Below, one piece after another: positions 38,418-50,634 of a DNA stretch of 64,000 nt. The notes below the pieces were generated by a model that saw only the letters and a list, made by a program, of their open reading frames with translations, was not told where the DNA came from and did not search any database. A program made the position numbers and the translations under genes. The DNA is from Nannizziopsis barbatae (Eukaryota; Ascomycota; Eurotiomycetes; Onygenales; Nannizziopsiaceae): the NCBI GenBank assembly GCA_014964245.1, contig JACVYH010000004.1:4216001-4280000 (forward strand), read 5' to 3'. Numbering within the stretch: position 1 is the first letter of the stretch; each line of letters starts with the position of its first letter.

Positions 38418-39395
38418 ATGGCTCCCAGCTTTCTCAAGACTCTTACCGCCGCCGTCGGCCTCTACGCCTCCTTGGCCATTGCCGCTCCTCTCCAGAAGCG
38501 CGTTATCGTCTGGGAAACCGTGACCGATGTTGTCGTTGAGACCGTGGAAGTCACCTTGACCGTCAACGGAGTTCCTCAGCCGCCAAAGACAGTTGCTCCT
38601 CCCGAAATCACGCCTGCCCAGCAACCTTCTTACCAGGCACCTCCTCCACCACCGCCTCCGGCTCCAACTACTACTTCTTCCGCCGCTCCTCCCCCTCCAC
38701 CACCACCACCTCCAGCTCCTACGTCCACCCAGCCAGCTCCTGGTGTGTTCAAGGAGGAGCACACTTCCACTTCTGCTCCTCCTCCCCCTCCACCACCACC
38801 TTCTTCCGCTGCTGCTCCCTCTTCGTCTGCTCCTCCACCACCGCCACCACCTCCTCCAGCAGCTCCTTCTGTCGAAGCTCCTAAGACTCAGCCATCTCCT
38901 TCTCCAGCACCACTACCTCCAGTCCAGCTTCCTGACGTCAAAGCACCAGCCAGCCCCAGCACTGGTGGTGGCCAGTCCTACAGCGGTGACATGACTTATT
39001 ACAATGGTGGTCTCGGTGCTTGCGGAACCAACATCAACACTGACACTGATGATGCTGTCGCCATCTCCGCTCTGCTCATGGGCCCTCTAAGCAATACCAG
39101 CCCATTCTGTGGCAAGACCATCACCATTAACTTCAAGGGCAAGACCGTGACCGCTAAGATTTTAGACAAGTGCCCTGAATGTGTAAGTGTGCCCACATCT
39201 GGCCGTGCTTTGACCATTGCTGACATGACCCCAACTACAGGCCCATGGTGCTCTTGACATGACTAAACATCTCTTCGACCAATTGTGAGTAGCTCCAACA
39301 CACCCACTTAACCTTCTCGACTAAAACTAACACATATTGCTAGTGCTGATCAAGCGGAGGGCCGTCTTCCCGGAGTGACATGGACCATTAACTAG
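38418..39395 (+). CDS. secreted proline-rich protein with C-terminal double-psi beta-barrel (expansin-like)
   Basis: Three exons, 38418-39182, 39241-39284 and 39344-39395, encode 286 residues. A signal peptide (MAPSFLKTLTAAVGLYASLAIAA) is followed by a likely Kex2 site (KR). The middle of about 140 residues is built from several runs of 7-9 prolines separated by A/S/T. The C-terminal domain (DMTYYNGGLGACGTN, SPFCGKTITI, KILDKCPEC, ALDMTKHLFDQL, GRLPGVTWTIN) is the RlpA/expansin/barwin double-psi beta-barrel, with the conserved Cys and the HGALDMT motif. Such proteins bind or loosen cell-wall glycans without known hydrolysis. The proline-rich stalk suggests wall anchoring (inference). Exon joins restore CPECAHGALD and DQLADQAEG. 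Confidence 0.88.
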
Positions 39396-41597
39396 ACTGG
39401 TATCTAGTCGCTACCCTCCAGTGTTTATCCCTTTCTATTTCGCTTCTTGGTCTTCATTGACACCTTCTTTCTTCTCTCTCTTTTCCCCTCGTTTTCAACT
39501 TTTTTTACGGGGATAGGGTTTTCAGTCCACTTTTTTTGAACGCTGGGGTTCTCTGAGAGAATCTTCCTCCCTTCAATGATTGTGCGACATTTGTCATTGT
39601 TCATGATGCTGCTCTTTTGCCTATCAGATACCCACGGAAAGGCATACCGCCCTCTGTCCATTCTATGCCATTGATAGGAGAAAAATGTACATAACAAATG
39701 CATTCCCTCTGCTTAACTTCCCATGCACAAATGCACACAGATACCCTACCCCTCGAAAGCTGTTGGCAATGAGGTTTTACGACTTTTACGACCAAGATGC
39801 CTTTTCTACCAAATTCCTTTGGGGCCTGCATTCTTATCGTCCAAACCATCTTCCAGACAGGGACTGTGGTGGGCTTGTGATGAAAAAGAAAACAACCTGG
39901 GATTAAAAATTGGGGTAGTACAAAAACATATAACGGAGAAGGAGGAGTACCGGAAAATATACATCACAAGGGCCCACAGCTATTTTGGCTTCTTTCGGGG
40001 GCGGAGTCACTCTTTTTTGCGATTGTTTGATGATCATGCCTTTCACTTCTTACATTCGTTGTTTTCTTTATGGTCCCTGGGAACTTACCTTCTTTTTGAC
40101 TTTATTCCCCTGAACCAGTTTTTATGAAAGCATCTTTTTTGTCGATATTTTCCATAGATGGCATACATACGATGATTCTTTTGCTTCATCATTCAACGGT
40201 CCAAAACAAATTTTTTTCTATTTTTTGGACGACCGGGTTCGGCCGTCGAGGGTTGGGCAGACTTGCTGACTCTTTTTTCTTTTGATCACCCATGTATCTT
40301 TTATTAATCTTCCGCATGAAGCACGAAGATTTTCCTAGATGAAATTTGGGTAATTTCCGAAAATTTCGAGTTTTTTCTCGCCTTGCACAAAGTACTTGCA
40401 CATATACGAGAAACTATCTGTCCTCCGTACCGAGAAAACCCACTTAGTGTTTTGTTTTATTTCCCGCTTCGCTCACAAATCCCAGCGCTTACATCGTAAT
40501 TGGACGAAATTTCTCACAAGAAGAGAAACCCCGGTCCTTTTTCAGCTGCCAATAGTTAACCCAGCCGCGACTAGCCAGTCGCAAGGAAACACACCGCAAG
40601 GTGCCTGACTACTATTATTAAAGGTTCTTACTTCGTACCTTGACCTTGTGAAAGTTGACCGGGGGCTCGGGTCGCTCGGGGTCGGGTCTCGGAATGAAAG
40701 AGAATAGAAAAAAGGGGTGAAATCTTATTCATTATTGTTTCATACTCGAATGATGAGCTGTCGGCGGGCGCGTGAGTGCACGAGTGAGATATGGCGTTTT
40801 TTGGCCCGAGTTGACATACATACCGATGTGTGGGTGTGCACGATCGACCTATCATCGTCGTTATTGTCGAGGCTGAATTTTTTCCGACTCGGACCAGAAA
40901 ATTTTTTAATTATTTTGTTTGGAACTGGATTTCTTGCTGACACGAAATCCATGATGATAATCCCTGTCCATGCAAGAATAATGCTTACAAGGCTGGAACA
41001 AGTGGCCAGGGCCAGGGCAGCGGAGGGGTTCGGTCCTGATGTGCGGATGTGCTGACTGGGTGACACTGGCAGTCCTGCGGAAGATTAAAACCAGAAAATA
41101 TTATTTTGATTCCCTACGGAGTACTCCGTCAATCCCTATTTCGTGGTTATATTACGGACCAGATGGTCGGTACATGCTATGAATGGAAGAGCCGGGGAAA
41201 AAAGCGCCCCCGAAATCATTTCCAAAAAAAAAGGATTAAAAACGAAACGTGTGTATTTCTGAATTGACTCGATTTCTACTCCGTAATTTATTACTTTATC
41301 CTACTTGCTTTCATGAACGACATGTGACATCAACAGCGTGCGCAAAGATTTCGAACAAAAAAATACAGGGGTTTGGATTTGGAATAAGAGGGAATCAAAG
41401 ACGGGAACAGGATCTTATCGTGGAAACACTGGGGATGATGAGAGAGAAAAAAGGACCTCAAAAGGGGGACAGCGTACAAAAGAGAACCGTGAGAGAGAAG
41501 AAGGAGAGAGACAAAAAAAAGGAAAGAAGCTGAGATCAACAAGGAGCCCTGAGCAATCGAGAGATTTTCTCGTCGCGTCACCATGCTTAATTTATGC
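39396..41597. other. intergenic, convergent 3' regions
   Basis: About 2.2 kb between two convergent genes. No gene is recognised. Palindromic TACGGAGTACTCCGT lies at 41115-41129 and TACTCCGTA at 41277-41285. A purine-rich stretch (41390-41540) precedes the ribonucleotide reductase stop codon. Confidence 0.5.
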
Positions 41598-44538
41598 TTA
41601 ACCGCTGCACATCACACACTCTTCCTTATTCTCGATGCTGCCTTTAATTCACCCCACCCACTATTAGCGGCAATTATAACCTCAGATCAGGGGCCCGGTG
41701 ATCAACTTACATTGTAACACTTTCTGCGAATAGATATCCTGCTCACTCTGCTCCTTATCGTTGGTGGCGGCAGCGGCCTCCGTCTCTTCCTCCTTTATCT
41801 CTTCCTTCTGATCCTCCTGCACCCCATTGGTCTTTTTCTTTCCCAATTCTTCATCCGGTGGTGCAGCGGCTGCCGTGCGCTCAAATGCAGGTACACCCTT
41901 GGCACTCACCGGTCGAGGACTGTTATTTCCGCTGGAATCTTTCTGGTCATACATTGGTCGGGGAACAGCGGAGTAAGCGCTCGAACCGCCAGTGCCTCCG
42001 AGTCTTTTCTTGCCTACATTCGTCTTGGCCACGTTGGTATCTGCGACTTTGAGCTGTTCCTGGTCGACGGTGAATTGGATTGGCGCTGATGCAGCCATGG
42101 TGCGAAGGTAGTACATTCCGGTCTTGAGACCGAGTTTCCATCCCGCGAAATGCATGCTTGTAATCTTGCCCATAGTGGGCTCTTTGAGATGGATGTTGAG
42201 GGATTGGGATTGGTCGATGTAAGCACCGCGATCCGCAGCCATTTGAACAATGGTTCGCTGGGAAATTTCCCATACTGTCTTGTAAAGGGCTTTGATATCC
42301 GCAGGGATATTAGGGACGTTCTGAATTGAACCACCATCAGCGATGATGCGGTTCTTCATGTTATCTGACCACAGGCCAAGCTCAACAAGATCCTTCAAAA
42401 GCCATGGGTTCACGACCTGGAACTCTCCTGCAAGTACTCTTCGGGAGTAAATGTTGGATGTATACGGTTCGAAACACTCGTTGAACCCGAGAATCTGACT
42501 TGTGCTGGCAGTTGGCATAGGAGCAACGAGCAAGCTATTGCGCACACCATGTTTGGCAATATCCGCTTTAAGAGAATCCCAATTCCACAGATCAGTTGGA
42601 GTTACATTCCACATGTCGTACTGCAGAATACCCTGGGAAACGGGAGAGCCCTCGTAAGTTTCATATGGTCCATCGACTTTAGCCATCTCACAAGATGCGG
42701 TCAAAGCAGCATGGTAGATGGTCTCAAAAATTTGAATATTCAACTGTCTTGCCTCCGGTGAGTCGAATGGTAATCGCAAAGCAAGGAAAGCATCAGCAAG
42801 ACCCTGCACACCAATGGCGATCGGTCGATGGCGGAAGTTGCTTTTCCTGGCTTCGGGGACGGGATAGTGGTTGTTGTCAATGATTTTGTTCAGATTGCGA
42901 ACGACAACCTGCGTAACTTCGTGAAGTTTACCAAAGTCATATTCCGCGCGAGTGTAGTCGACATATACAGGTAGTGCAAGAGACGCCAGGTTGCAAACCG
43001 CGACTTCGTCTGGAGCAGTATACTCAATGATTTCGGTGCACAAGTTTGAGCTTCGAATGGTGCCAAGATTCTTCTGGTTGCTCTTGCGGTTACAGGCATC
43101 TTTGTAGAGCATGAAAGGATTCCCTGTCTCGGTTTGAGCTTCCAGGATGGCATACCAGAGCTTCTGAGCTTTGATTGTTTTTCGGCCTCGGCCTTCCCGC
43201 TCGTATCTACAATGAAGGTTAGACTCACACATGACTTCACGCTTAGGACTCAACATACTGTTCATATAGGGCATCAAATTCGTCACCGTAGACATCCGCC
43301 AAGCCGGGTGCTTCGTTCGGGCAGAACAACGTCCAGTCCCCATTCTTCTCGACTCGTTTCATGAACAAATCTGGAGTCCACAGCGCAAGGAAGAGATCTC
43401 GTGCTCTAACTTCCTCCTTTCCATGGTTCTTACGCAAGTCCAAGAACTCAAATACATCACTGTGCCATGGTTCAAGATAGATGGCGAAGGCACCAGGCCG
43501 TTTATTGCCACCTTGGTCGACATATCGAGCGGTATTGTTAAAGACACGAAGCATAGGAACGATTCCGTTGGAAGAACCATTTGTTCCTGCGATGTAAGAG
43601 CCGGTGGCACGAATGCGGTGGACGTTAAGACCGATACCCCCGGCCGTCTTGGAAATCAGAGCGCATGTTTTGAGAGTATCATAGATACCTTCAATGCTGT
43701 CGTCCTTCATATCGATGAGGAAACATGAGGCCATTTGTGGCTGTGGTGTTCCGGCATTGAAGAGTGTAGGGGAGGCATGAGTGAAGTATTTCTGGGACAT
43801 CAAATTATAGGTCTCGACCACCCTTTCAATATCTTCACCATGAATGCCAACCGCAACACGCATTATCATGTGTTGTGGACGTTCCGCGACTTTACCATTG
43901 ATTCGGAGGAGGTACGATCGCTCAAGAGTCTTAAATCCAAAATATTGGTACTGGAAATCACGATCATAGACAATGGCGGAGTTCAAGTCATCGGCATGCT
44001 TCATAACAATTTCGTATGTCTTTTGGGAAATCATAGGCGCAGGACGGTTGTTCTTGGGATTGATAAAACGATAAAGGTCTTCGATCACAGACGAGAATTG
44101 CTTTCGGGTCTGCTTGTGTAGGTTTGACACGGCTATTCTAGCAGCAAGAATAGCATAGTCTGGATGCGTTACGGTCATATATGCAGCGGTTTCAGCGGCC
44201 TACAAATCCAGGATAGTCAGTACTCGGCCATTCATAACAGAGCGTAGCAAGGTTGCTGTGCTCACCAGGTTGTCTAGCTCAATTGTTGTTACTCCCTGGT
44301 ACACGCCGGAGATAACTTTCTGAGTAATAGCTGCGGCATCGACATGCTCTGGGTCAAGCCCATAACACAGCCGTGAGACACGAGCTGTGATCTTGTCGAA
44401 CTGCACGCGCTCCTTGCGCCCATCTGCGGATCGAGTGGCGGTTAGAATTTGCAATCATGGCAGTAGTCATAGCAGACAACTACGAGGTAGTATATCAAAA
44501 TCCAATGTCTTAGACTCACCTCTCTTATAGACAAACAT
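41598..44538 (-). CDS. rnr1: ribonucleoside-diphosphate reductase large subunit
   Basis: Five exons: 44538-44520, 44423-44266, 44199-43259, 43206-41711, 41641-41598, giving 885 residues, the usual length. The start MFVYKRDGRKERVQFDKIT carries the ATP-cone, the allosteric activity site. Catalytic-barrel motifs are ASPTLFNAGTPQPQMASCFL, NNTARYVDQGGNKRPGAFA, SSNLCTEI and MPTASTSQILGFNECFEP. The last 44-bp exon supplies the redox tail CSIENKEECVMCSG with its C-x-x-C pair. Between barrel and tail is a long acidic, probably disordered linker rich in Glu, Ala and Lys. The enzyme reduces NDPs to dNDPs with the small subunit. The first exon is only 19 nt. Three MCB boxes upstream suggest cell-cycle control. 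Confidence 0.97.
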
Positions 44539-45274
44539 ATTGAGCTGTTCTTTGACGCCAACCTCTGTAACGGGCCGTTGATCACTGTCGAGATCTGACG
44601 AACAAGAAGCACGCTCAGATGACAATGGACGTAAAGCCAGATCGATGGACGAGGAGGATGAAAGCAGTAAGCGAGGAGATTTCTTTTCAAAAAGAGTGGA
44701 AGTTATTCATGGAAAGATATGTGAAAGAGAGAAAGAAGAAGCGCGGGGATTTTTTTCTGAATTTAAAAGAGCAGCAAGACGCGTGCCGGTGTTTCTGCGG
44801 CAGCAACAACGCGTCGGAACAATTATTAATGGGAAAAAAGTGTGTTATGTAAGCACGCGTCTCCGAGCCAAGACTTCGCACACGAAGTGGCTTCATGACG
44901 GAGGACATAAACGCCATCAGACGGAAGAATTGTTTGGATGACGAAGAGTGGATGGATGTTTGGGTCTGATGAATTAGTTGGTTTGCGACTGCCATATCAA
45001 GGCATTGGCTATAGTATTCTTTGTATATGCCTACAGCCACTATCAAGTTCTCCGAGTCCATGCAAGCTACGAATTTACAAGAAACGATGTCAAAAAGATT
45101 AAGAAAATCGATTAGAACGCGAGACAGTTGACCATCCTATCTAAATGCGAAACCCGCTAGCAATTATGCTTGCAAACCCTAGATCTAATAAATTTGAATT
45201 TATCTCTCTATATATATCCAAAGGCAATACAGAGATGGTGGTAAATGTTTGGGAAATAATAGTATCTTGAACTC
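44539..45274. other. promoter region of rnr1 and 3' flank of the GPI protein gene
   Basis: About 740 bp. It contains the three MCB boxes described separately. The rest is AT-rich toward 45200. No additional gene is recognised. Confidence 0.55.
44779..44860. promoter_or_regulatory. three MCB (ACGCGT) boxes upstream of rnr1
   Basis: Perfect ACGCGT sites at 44779-44784, 44809-44814 and 44855-44860, that is 241-322 bp upstream of the rnr1 start codon. ACGCGT is the binding site of the MBF (Mbp1/Swi6-type) factor, which drives ribonucleotide reductase genes at G1/S in yeasts. Three copies in 82 bp are unlikely by chance; function here is inferred. Confidence 0.7.
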
Positions 45275-46036
45275 TTATAGGGCCGCGGCTCCGAGGATCG
45301 CAAAGACTGCTGCGACGGCGAGAGACATGGACTGGAAAGTGTTGGCAGGAGAGCCTGCTCCGGTGAATTGTGTGGGCTTTGGACCAGATGGAGAATGGGG
45401 AGCAGTTCCGTTGGTGCCGGTTGGCTTGGGGGCTCCAGATTCGGTGCCTGATCCGGGTCCGGCGGGTTGGCCAGTTCCTGTGGGCTTGGAGGGCTCTGAT
45501 CCCTGGCCGGTTCCGGTTGGTTTGGAGGTGCCAGATCCAGATGGCTTGACAGATCCGGTTGTAGCAGTAGCGGTCATCAGGGTAGAAGGAACCGACAGGT
45601 TGTCTAAAGAAACATCGAGGTAAGGTCAGCAGGCCGTTCCCGGATGAAGAATAATTTTTAAACTCCACAGCGAAGATTTACTAAACACGTACCGACTTTG
45701 ATTCCAGCTTCATTGCAGACCTTGCCGAAAGCCTCAGTTGCGTCCTTGACAGCGCCTGCTGGGCACATCTTGCCGATATCTCCGAGAACCTCATCCTTCT
45801 TGGCTCCGCAGATGGACTTCAAGTCACCAGGGTTTGGCTGAGTACTAAATCGGAGTAAAGATAAGTTTCGAGTTGCGCCAAAGTATCCCAGGGAGTCCCC
45901 GGTATGGAAAACCATGGATCGGAGTTAGGGGCGGTGCTTACTTGACGGCCAGGAGAAGACAACCTGGAGGAGTCGCGGAGACGAGGTTGGCAAGAGCCAC
46001 GATGGCGACGACAGAGAGAGACTTGACGGAAAGCAT
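45275..46036 (-). CDS. GPI-anchored secreted protein with four cysteines
   Basis: Three exons, 46036-45942, 45844-45693 and 45603-45275, encode 191 residues. The signal peptide (MLSVKSLSVVAIVALANLVSA) is followed by a small domain of about 75 residues with four cysteines (PPGC, KSICGA, KMCPAG, KVCNEAG), then about 85 residues rich in Gly, Ser, Thr and Pro with repeated KPTGTGQ-like units, and a C-terminal hydrophobic tail (SLAVAAVFAILGAAAL) preceded by small residues, as for GPI attachment. The arrangement recalls CFEM-type wall proteins, but only four of the eight CFEM cysteines are present, so I do not call it CFEM. Location at the plasma membrane or wall is inferred. Confidence 0.82.
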
Positions 46037-46707
46037 ATTGATGGAAGTTATGAAGAAGTATAAGTTTCAATAAAGGTATTTTAGGGGGAGTGAAAGAGTG
46101 AAGAATTAAGCAAAAGCCGAGTAGTAAACGAGAGTAGATAGGAGAATAGCTCGAGCTGGTCGGCAATAGAGAATGATCTGGAAGAGAGTCAAAAGAGTGA
46201 CGATAGTTGATGATGTGAAAAAGAGAGAGAAAAATAAAAAAGGAAGAAGAATGATGGAGAATCGAAGGAGGAAAAGAGGAATGGATTGCGTGTTGGATTG
46301 AAGTTTGCAGTTGTTGGCGGCCAGACGAGACGGAAATAGTTCGGGTCCACCGCCCCCCGAATCTTCAGGGCAAAATCCAGCCATTCACGGTGGGCGCTTG
46401 CCGGTTGGCGGTGGGTTCCTGCCAAGCCCATGGGCGCTGGTGGTGTCATTGATGTGCGTCTTGTTGTTTACAACAACATCATGCATTACGGCAGAGACTA
46501 CGGAGCACGGAGCACAGAAAAACTAATCGAACACACTGCACGGAGTACGGAGTACGGAGAAATTATTGTAGTGAGTTGGTCCAGCGGATTAGACATATTA
46601 GAAAATTAAACGCCCTAAATGGGGGGGGGGGGGGGTTTACAGCACATTATCCCAGTGCTGGGAGGTTCGCCAAGTACCCAATCGGCGATCCCCACTCCGC
46701 AATCCTT
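46037..46707. other. intergenic between GPI protein and kinase genes
   Basis: No gene is recognised. It contains a purine-rich stretch (46190-46280), clustered CGGAG(C/T)AC motifs at 46500-46560, and a G15 run at 46621-46635. Confidence 0.5.
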
Positions 46708-47533
46708 TCAAACCACCCACTCAGCATCCTCGATGCTGTCCAGCGATTCCGAAGCTGGTAGACGATGTTTAACAATCTCCAGTCCATTGACTAAATCGCT
46801 TTCCACCACTCTCTTCTCGGCCTCCTCTTTGGTTTCTGCCACTCCTGTTCGGAGATGTCGCTTGATCAACCTCCGCTTCGCTACATCAAAATCCACGTTC
46901 ACAAACCACAGCTCATCCATTAGCTTCGCGACATCACTCCACGGCTCTTGATCCAGACTGAGATAATTGCCCTCGAATAGAATTACCCGCGCTGTCGACG
47001 CGATAGGCACCTCGTTGTCCACAGGATCCTTGATCGCATGATCAAAACTAGGTGCGTATATGGTTGCCGAGGTCGGTTCGAGTTCTTGACGCAACGCACG
47101 GACTAGATCGATGAATTTAAGCGGATCAAACGTCCAGGCGGCGCCTCGTCGTGCTAGGGCGTACTCTGGATCTGGCATCGCCGCAAGCTGTGCTCGTGTA
47201 AGATGATACCCGTCCATGGACACAGCGATCGCGAGAAGCGGCTTATCGGGGTGGTCTTTCAGATAGCGAGCGTTGATTTCGCGGGCCATAACTCTCGCCA
47301 GAGACGTCTTTCCGGAGCCAGGTATGCCGCTGATGGCGATCAGGTATCGGGAGGATGACGGTAGGCGGAATATTATGGCTATCGGCGTGGGTTTATCAGC
47401 TTCATTCTGCCTTCGCAGATCTGGGCTGCTGTGCCGCGACCACGGGGTGTGCCGGGACAAAGAGCTCTCTGGCAGCTCGGGCGGGTTACTTACACCATAC
47501 TTTATCCACTAGTCTGTTGACCTGCGTGTCCAT
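46708..47533 (-). CDS. P-loop ATP-dependent kinase, Yfh7/uridine kinase-like
   Basis: Two exons, 47533-47494 and 47378-46708, encode 236 residues. The short first exon gives MDTQVNRLVDKVW, and the joined frame continues to the Walker A motif AISGIPGSGKTSLA. SMDGYHLTRAQL, RRGAAWTFDP, YAPSFDHAIKDP and VILFEGNYLSLDQEPW follow, then a lid-like KRHLRTGVAETKEEAEKR and NGLEIVKHRL. This order is that of the phosphoribulokinase/uridine kinase superfamily and fits best with the yeast Yfh7 group, whose physiological substrate is unknown. A longer reading of exon 2 would start with MSRHTPWS, but it lacks the N-terminal helix usual in the family. Confidence 0.85.
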
Positions 47534-49355
47534 GGCGGCTGGCAGCAATCAAGGTAATGAACTGGGCTGGATAATTGCAGGGATGAGGTAGGTACAGTTA
47601 GCACGGGGCAGAAAGTACGGAGCAAGGCCTAAGCGCCGGCCGCTACGAGTTGAGACGCCAGTTATCGTAGGATAAGGATTGACGGACTGTGGTCATCGAT
47701 GGTAAGAATAAAAGAAAGCGACTTAGATGGATGGTTTGAAAAGAGAAGAAAGAAAAGGGGAGAGGGTGTCCAGTTGATTTAAGCAAACATGCAACGTCCC
47801 GCTTTTTGAAATGTTGAGAAAGCGAGAGACGAGCGACGTTGTGGAAGGGAAACCTTTTTAATGAGCGGGGAACCTAGAGGGCAAAAAGACCAGGGGGGAG
47901 GGGGGCCTTCAACCACCCAACCACACTCCCCAAACTACACTACGGAGCATAGCCTTTCGTATCGCGAGCTTCAAGCTTTCCGAGTGCTGGATGGGAAGAA
48001 ACAATAAAAAGGGCGCTCATCCCAGGCAGCAATGCCCGTGGAACAAGTAAATCAGTCATTACGGAGTATTTTCTCCTCTTTTGCTCCACCTTCCAGCACG
48101 TCAAGTTGACAATCCTCTTGTCTATTATTTGTCTATCAGCTTTCTTGACGTCACTCAGCTGGTTAATCCTTGCACTTTGGCAGTATTATCCTCTTCGGTC
48201 GGCTTCGGAGCTGTTACGATGGTGATTGTCGATAGAAGACCCTAAAGAATCCTTCCGCGTTAACTAGTTCGGACCGCCTCCTGTCACTAGTGCTCCCGGC
48301 CCTCAGCTTTTTCACGAGAAAAGACGAGATAAACCTCCATGGCGTACTCCATAGCATGCATTTTCTGTGTCTTGGCTGTGAAGTCGGACTCATTGATTCT
48401 TTGAAATCACTTAGACTATTGCCTGAGGCGCTTAAGGGCGCATCCATGGATTAGATCTAGCAGGGACCTGTTCCGCAAAGTTTCGGACGGCTAATTATAA
48501 GTCGGTCGTCATGACCCTCAAGAGTTATAGTGAGGACCCGATGGACTCATATCAAGTACGTTTACTATACAGGAGCATACTCTCGACGCATGGATCTAAT
48601 CATGGGCGATGCTGCCATTGAAGCTCTAATCAAGCGTATATACATGCTTTCGATCCCGCTGGATTCTCGTTGACTATTTGGAGACGCTGGCTACATCTAA
48701 TAGTCGTACAACCGCTAGCTGCTGAGAACTGCAGCCCTCTCAAACAGGAATTTGCTGTCCTCTTCCGGGCTTATAGCAGGAGACCTTTTCCCTTTCGAAT
48801 CAGAAAAAACGGATCTGACGGCACGTTCTGAGACCCACGTTTGCTGGGATAAACGTCATCTGTGATATCAGAATCTGCAGATCGGACATGAAGATGTGCG
48901 GTTTTACTGGAACGCCTTTCCGTATGATTCGGACTTGGCAATTCGAAAGAATGCTGAAGATTGGGAGGGTTACTGATGTAGGTCTCTTGCTACTAAAGTA
49001 TCATGAATGACTAGCAGGTGCTGTTATTTTATTGAGAATCATCCGCGTTAACTACAATTATCATAACCAGATCTTTCAACGTCTGCCAGGAACAGTTTCG
49101 CTCCGAACTCAGGAAAGATATGTTCGTGGTGGAATGTCAAGGTGAAGTCATCCCTAAGGAACAAGCATAAAAAGCCCAGATGCCCCCGAATCCCTAAGCC
49201 GATATCCAGGAACGCCCATAACGATGAATCGGTAAACATGTCATTTCCCAGAAGCCCGAAGGTAAAGCAGAATAGAACCAGCTTATCTGCTTGATTGATT
49301 AAGAAATGAAGTTACAGGAAGGCAGCGCAAGTAAAGTAATCTCGTATCCCATGCT
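47534..49355. other. intergenic, no gene recognised
   Basis: About 1.8 kb. Partial motif copies TACGGAGCA lie near 47616 and 47941, and TACGGAGTA at 48060-48068. A short open stretch at about 48870-48970 reads like protein (HEDVRFYWNAFPYDSDLA) but cannot be extended; it may be a remnant. Confidence 0.4.
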
Positions 49356-50634
49356 CTAATTAGTTTGGTTTTGAGAATCAGTGTTGTTGAGTTCACGCTG
49401 GACAGTCCGTGAAAGACCCGCCGTAGCCCAGAATTCATCAGGAATATCATTTCGCCGAGATAGTCTGTCGAGAACCGTCTGTAGCTGCTGTAATTCCGAG
49501 GACAGAGATTGCTCAAGGCGTTGCGCTCGTGCTCGAATGGTGGGATAGTCTCCATTGGTGTCGGTAGTCTCCACTGGCCTCTCTCGCGACCCCTCTCTAA
49601 TGGGGTTTGTGGTTTGGGGGTAAGGGACGCCGAAAATGGCTCTTATCGGATCGCTTTCGGAATCTGCATCGGTTTCCTCCCCATCAGAGGTGGGAAACTC
49701 GCAGTTTGGAATTTCTTCTGGAAACCCGAAAAGTACGCCAGGTAAAGGCAGCCTAGCTTCGACAGCAACAGGTGGAGTGTTGGTACGACTAACAGTAGTG
49801 ACAGTCGGGTTCCTGGACAATGCCGACGAAGCGCTTGCTGTCGCAGACGCAAAAGAAGAGTCAAGGCTTGGCAACTGATTATCAGGGGTGATCGTGGTAA
49901 GCAGCGTCTCCCACGAATCATGCATCTCCTCCCCTTCTTCAGGCATTGGACTGCGCTCTCGATCACCAAGTCCGTCCATTGCCCTACGCTCAGACGACTG
50001 ACGACCGCTAGCGTCGGCAACAGATCGATGACCAACCCTACGAAGCAGTGGCATTTCCGGATCAATCTCATCGGCAGGGAACGGAGCAGGAGGAGCGGGA
50101 GCAAAAAGTGCCGTGGCGGTACGAGCCGGCGAATCCCTGTTCATATGCGCAGGTGCAAACCGCGGAGTCAACGAGATCTGTTCGGCCGTTCGGATAGTGT
50201 TATTTGCCGGACGCACAAGTTCGGGATTGTACCATGTTGGCGTCGCCTCATATCTCAGCGCTGGGTCAGCTGGCATTCGCAGTCGCGCACGCGTACTTGA
50301 ACTGGTGAACGATGGAGAGTTCCGCGCAGATCGAGTATTTGATTCTCGTTCTAGTAACTCGAAAATTGTCTCATGGTTGCGAAGGTGTGTGGAGGTGGTT
50401 GTTGGGCGATGAAGCCGCCGGACGCGAGAGCGCGAGGCAGCTGCAGTGTCCTGTTTCGGAGCTCGGTCTGCGCGTGACTTTGCGGGTTCGTAGATAAGTC
50501 TATAGATCTCAGTCAGTATATCGGCTCTGCTTTAGAGTGAAACACAGGGAAAAAAAGAGTGATCGAGGCGTCGAGTCCGTGTTAAACGGCGGTAAGCAGA
50601 GGAGCTGAAGTGAGAGAACTTACGGAATGCCCAT
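49356..50634 (-). CDS. uncharacterised disordered protein with C-terminal coiled coil
   Basis: Two exons, 50634-50624 and 50499-49356, encode 384 residues. The first exon is only 11 nt and gives MGIP; joining produces MGIPLIYEPAKSRADRAPKQ. The protein is rich in Ser, Thr, Pro, Arg and acidic residues and mostly disordered. Recognisable segments are NHETIFELLERES near residue 50, DSWETLLTTITPDNQLPSLD in the middle, an acidic DGEETDADSESDPI and a C-terminal coiled coil (RAQRLEQSLSSELQQLQ) ending DEFWATAGLSRTVQ. The DSWETLL and FWATAGL segments look conserved in style, but I do not recognise the family and assign no function. The GT..AG junction and uninterrupted 1,144-bp second exon support a real gene. 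Confidence 0.7.

Noticed and set aside
46621..46635. G15 run as a functional G-quadruplex
   Set aside because: A single homopolymer of G could also be an assembly or polymerase artefact; no supporting context was seen.
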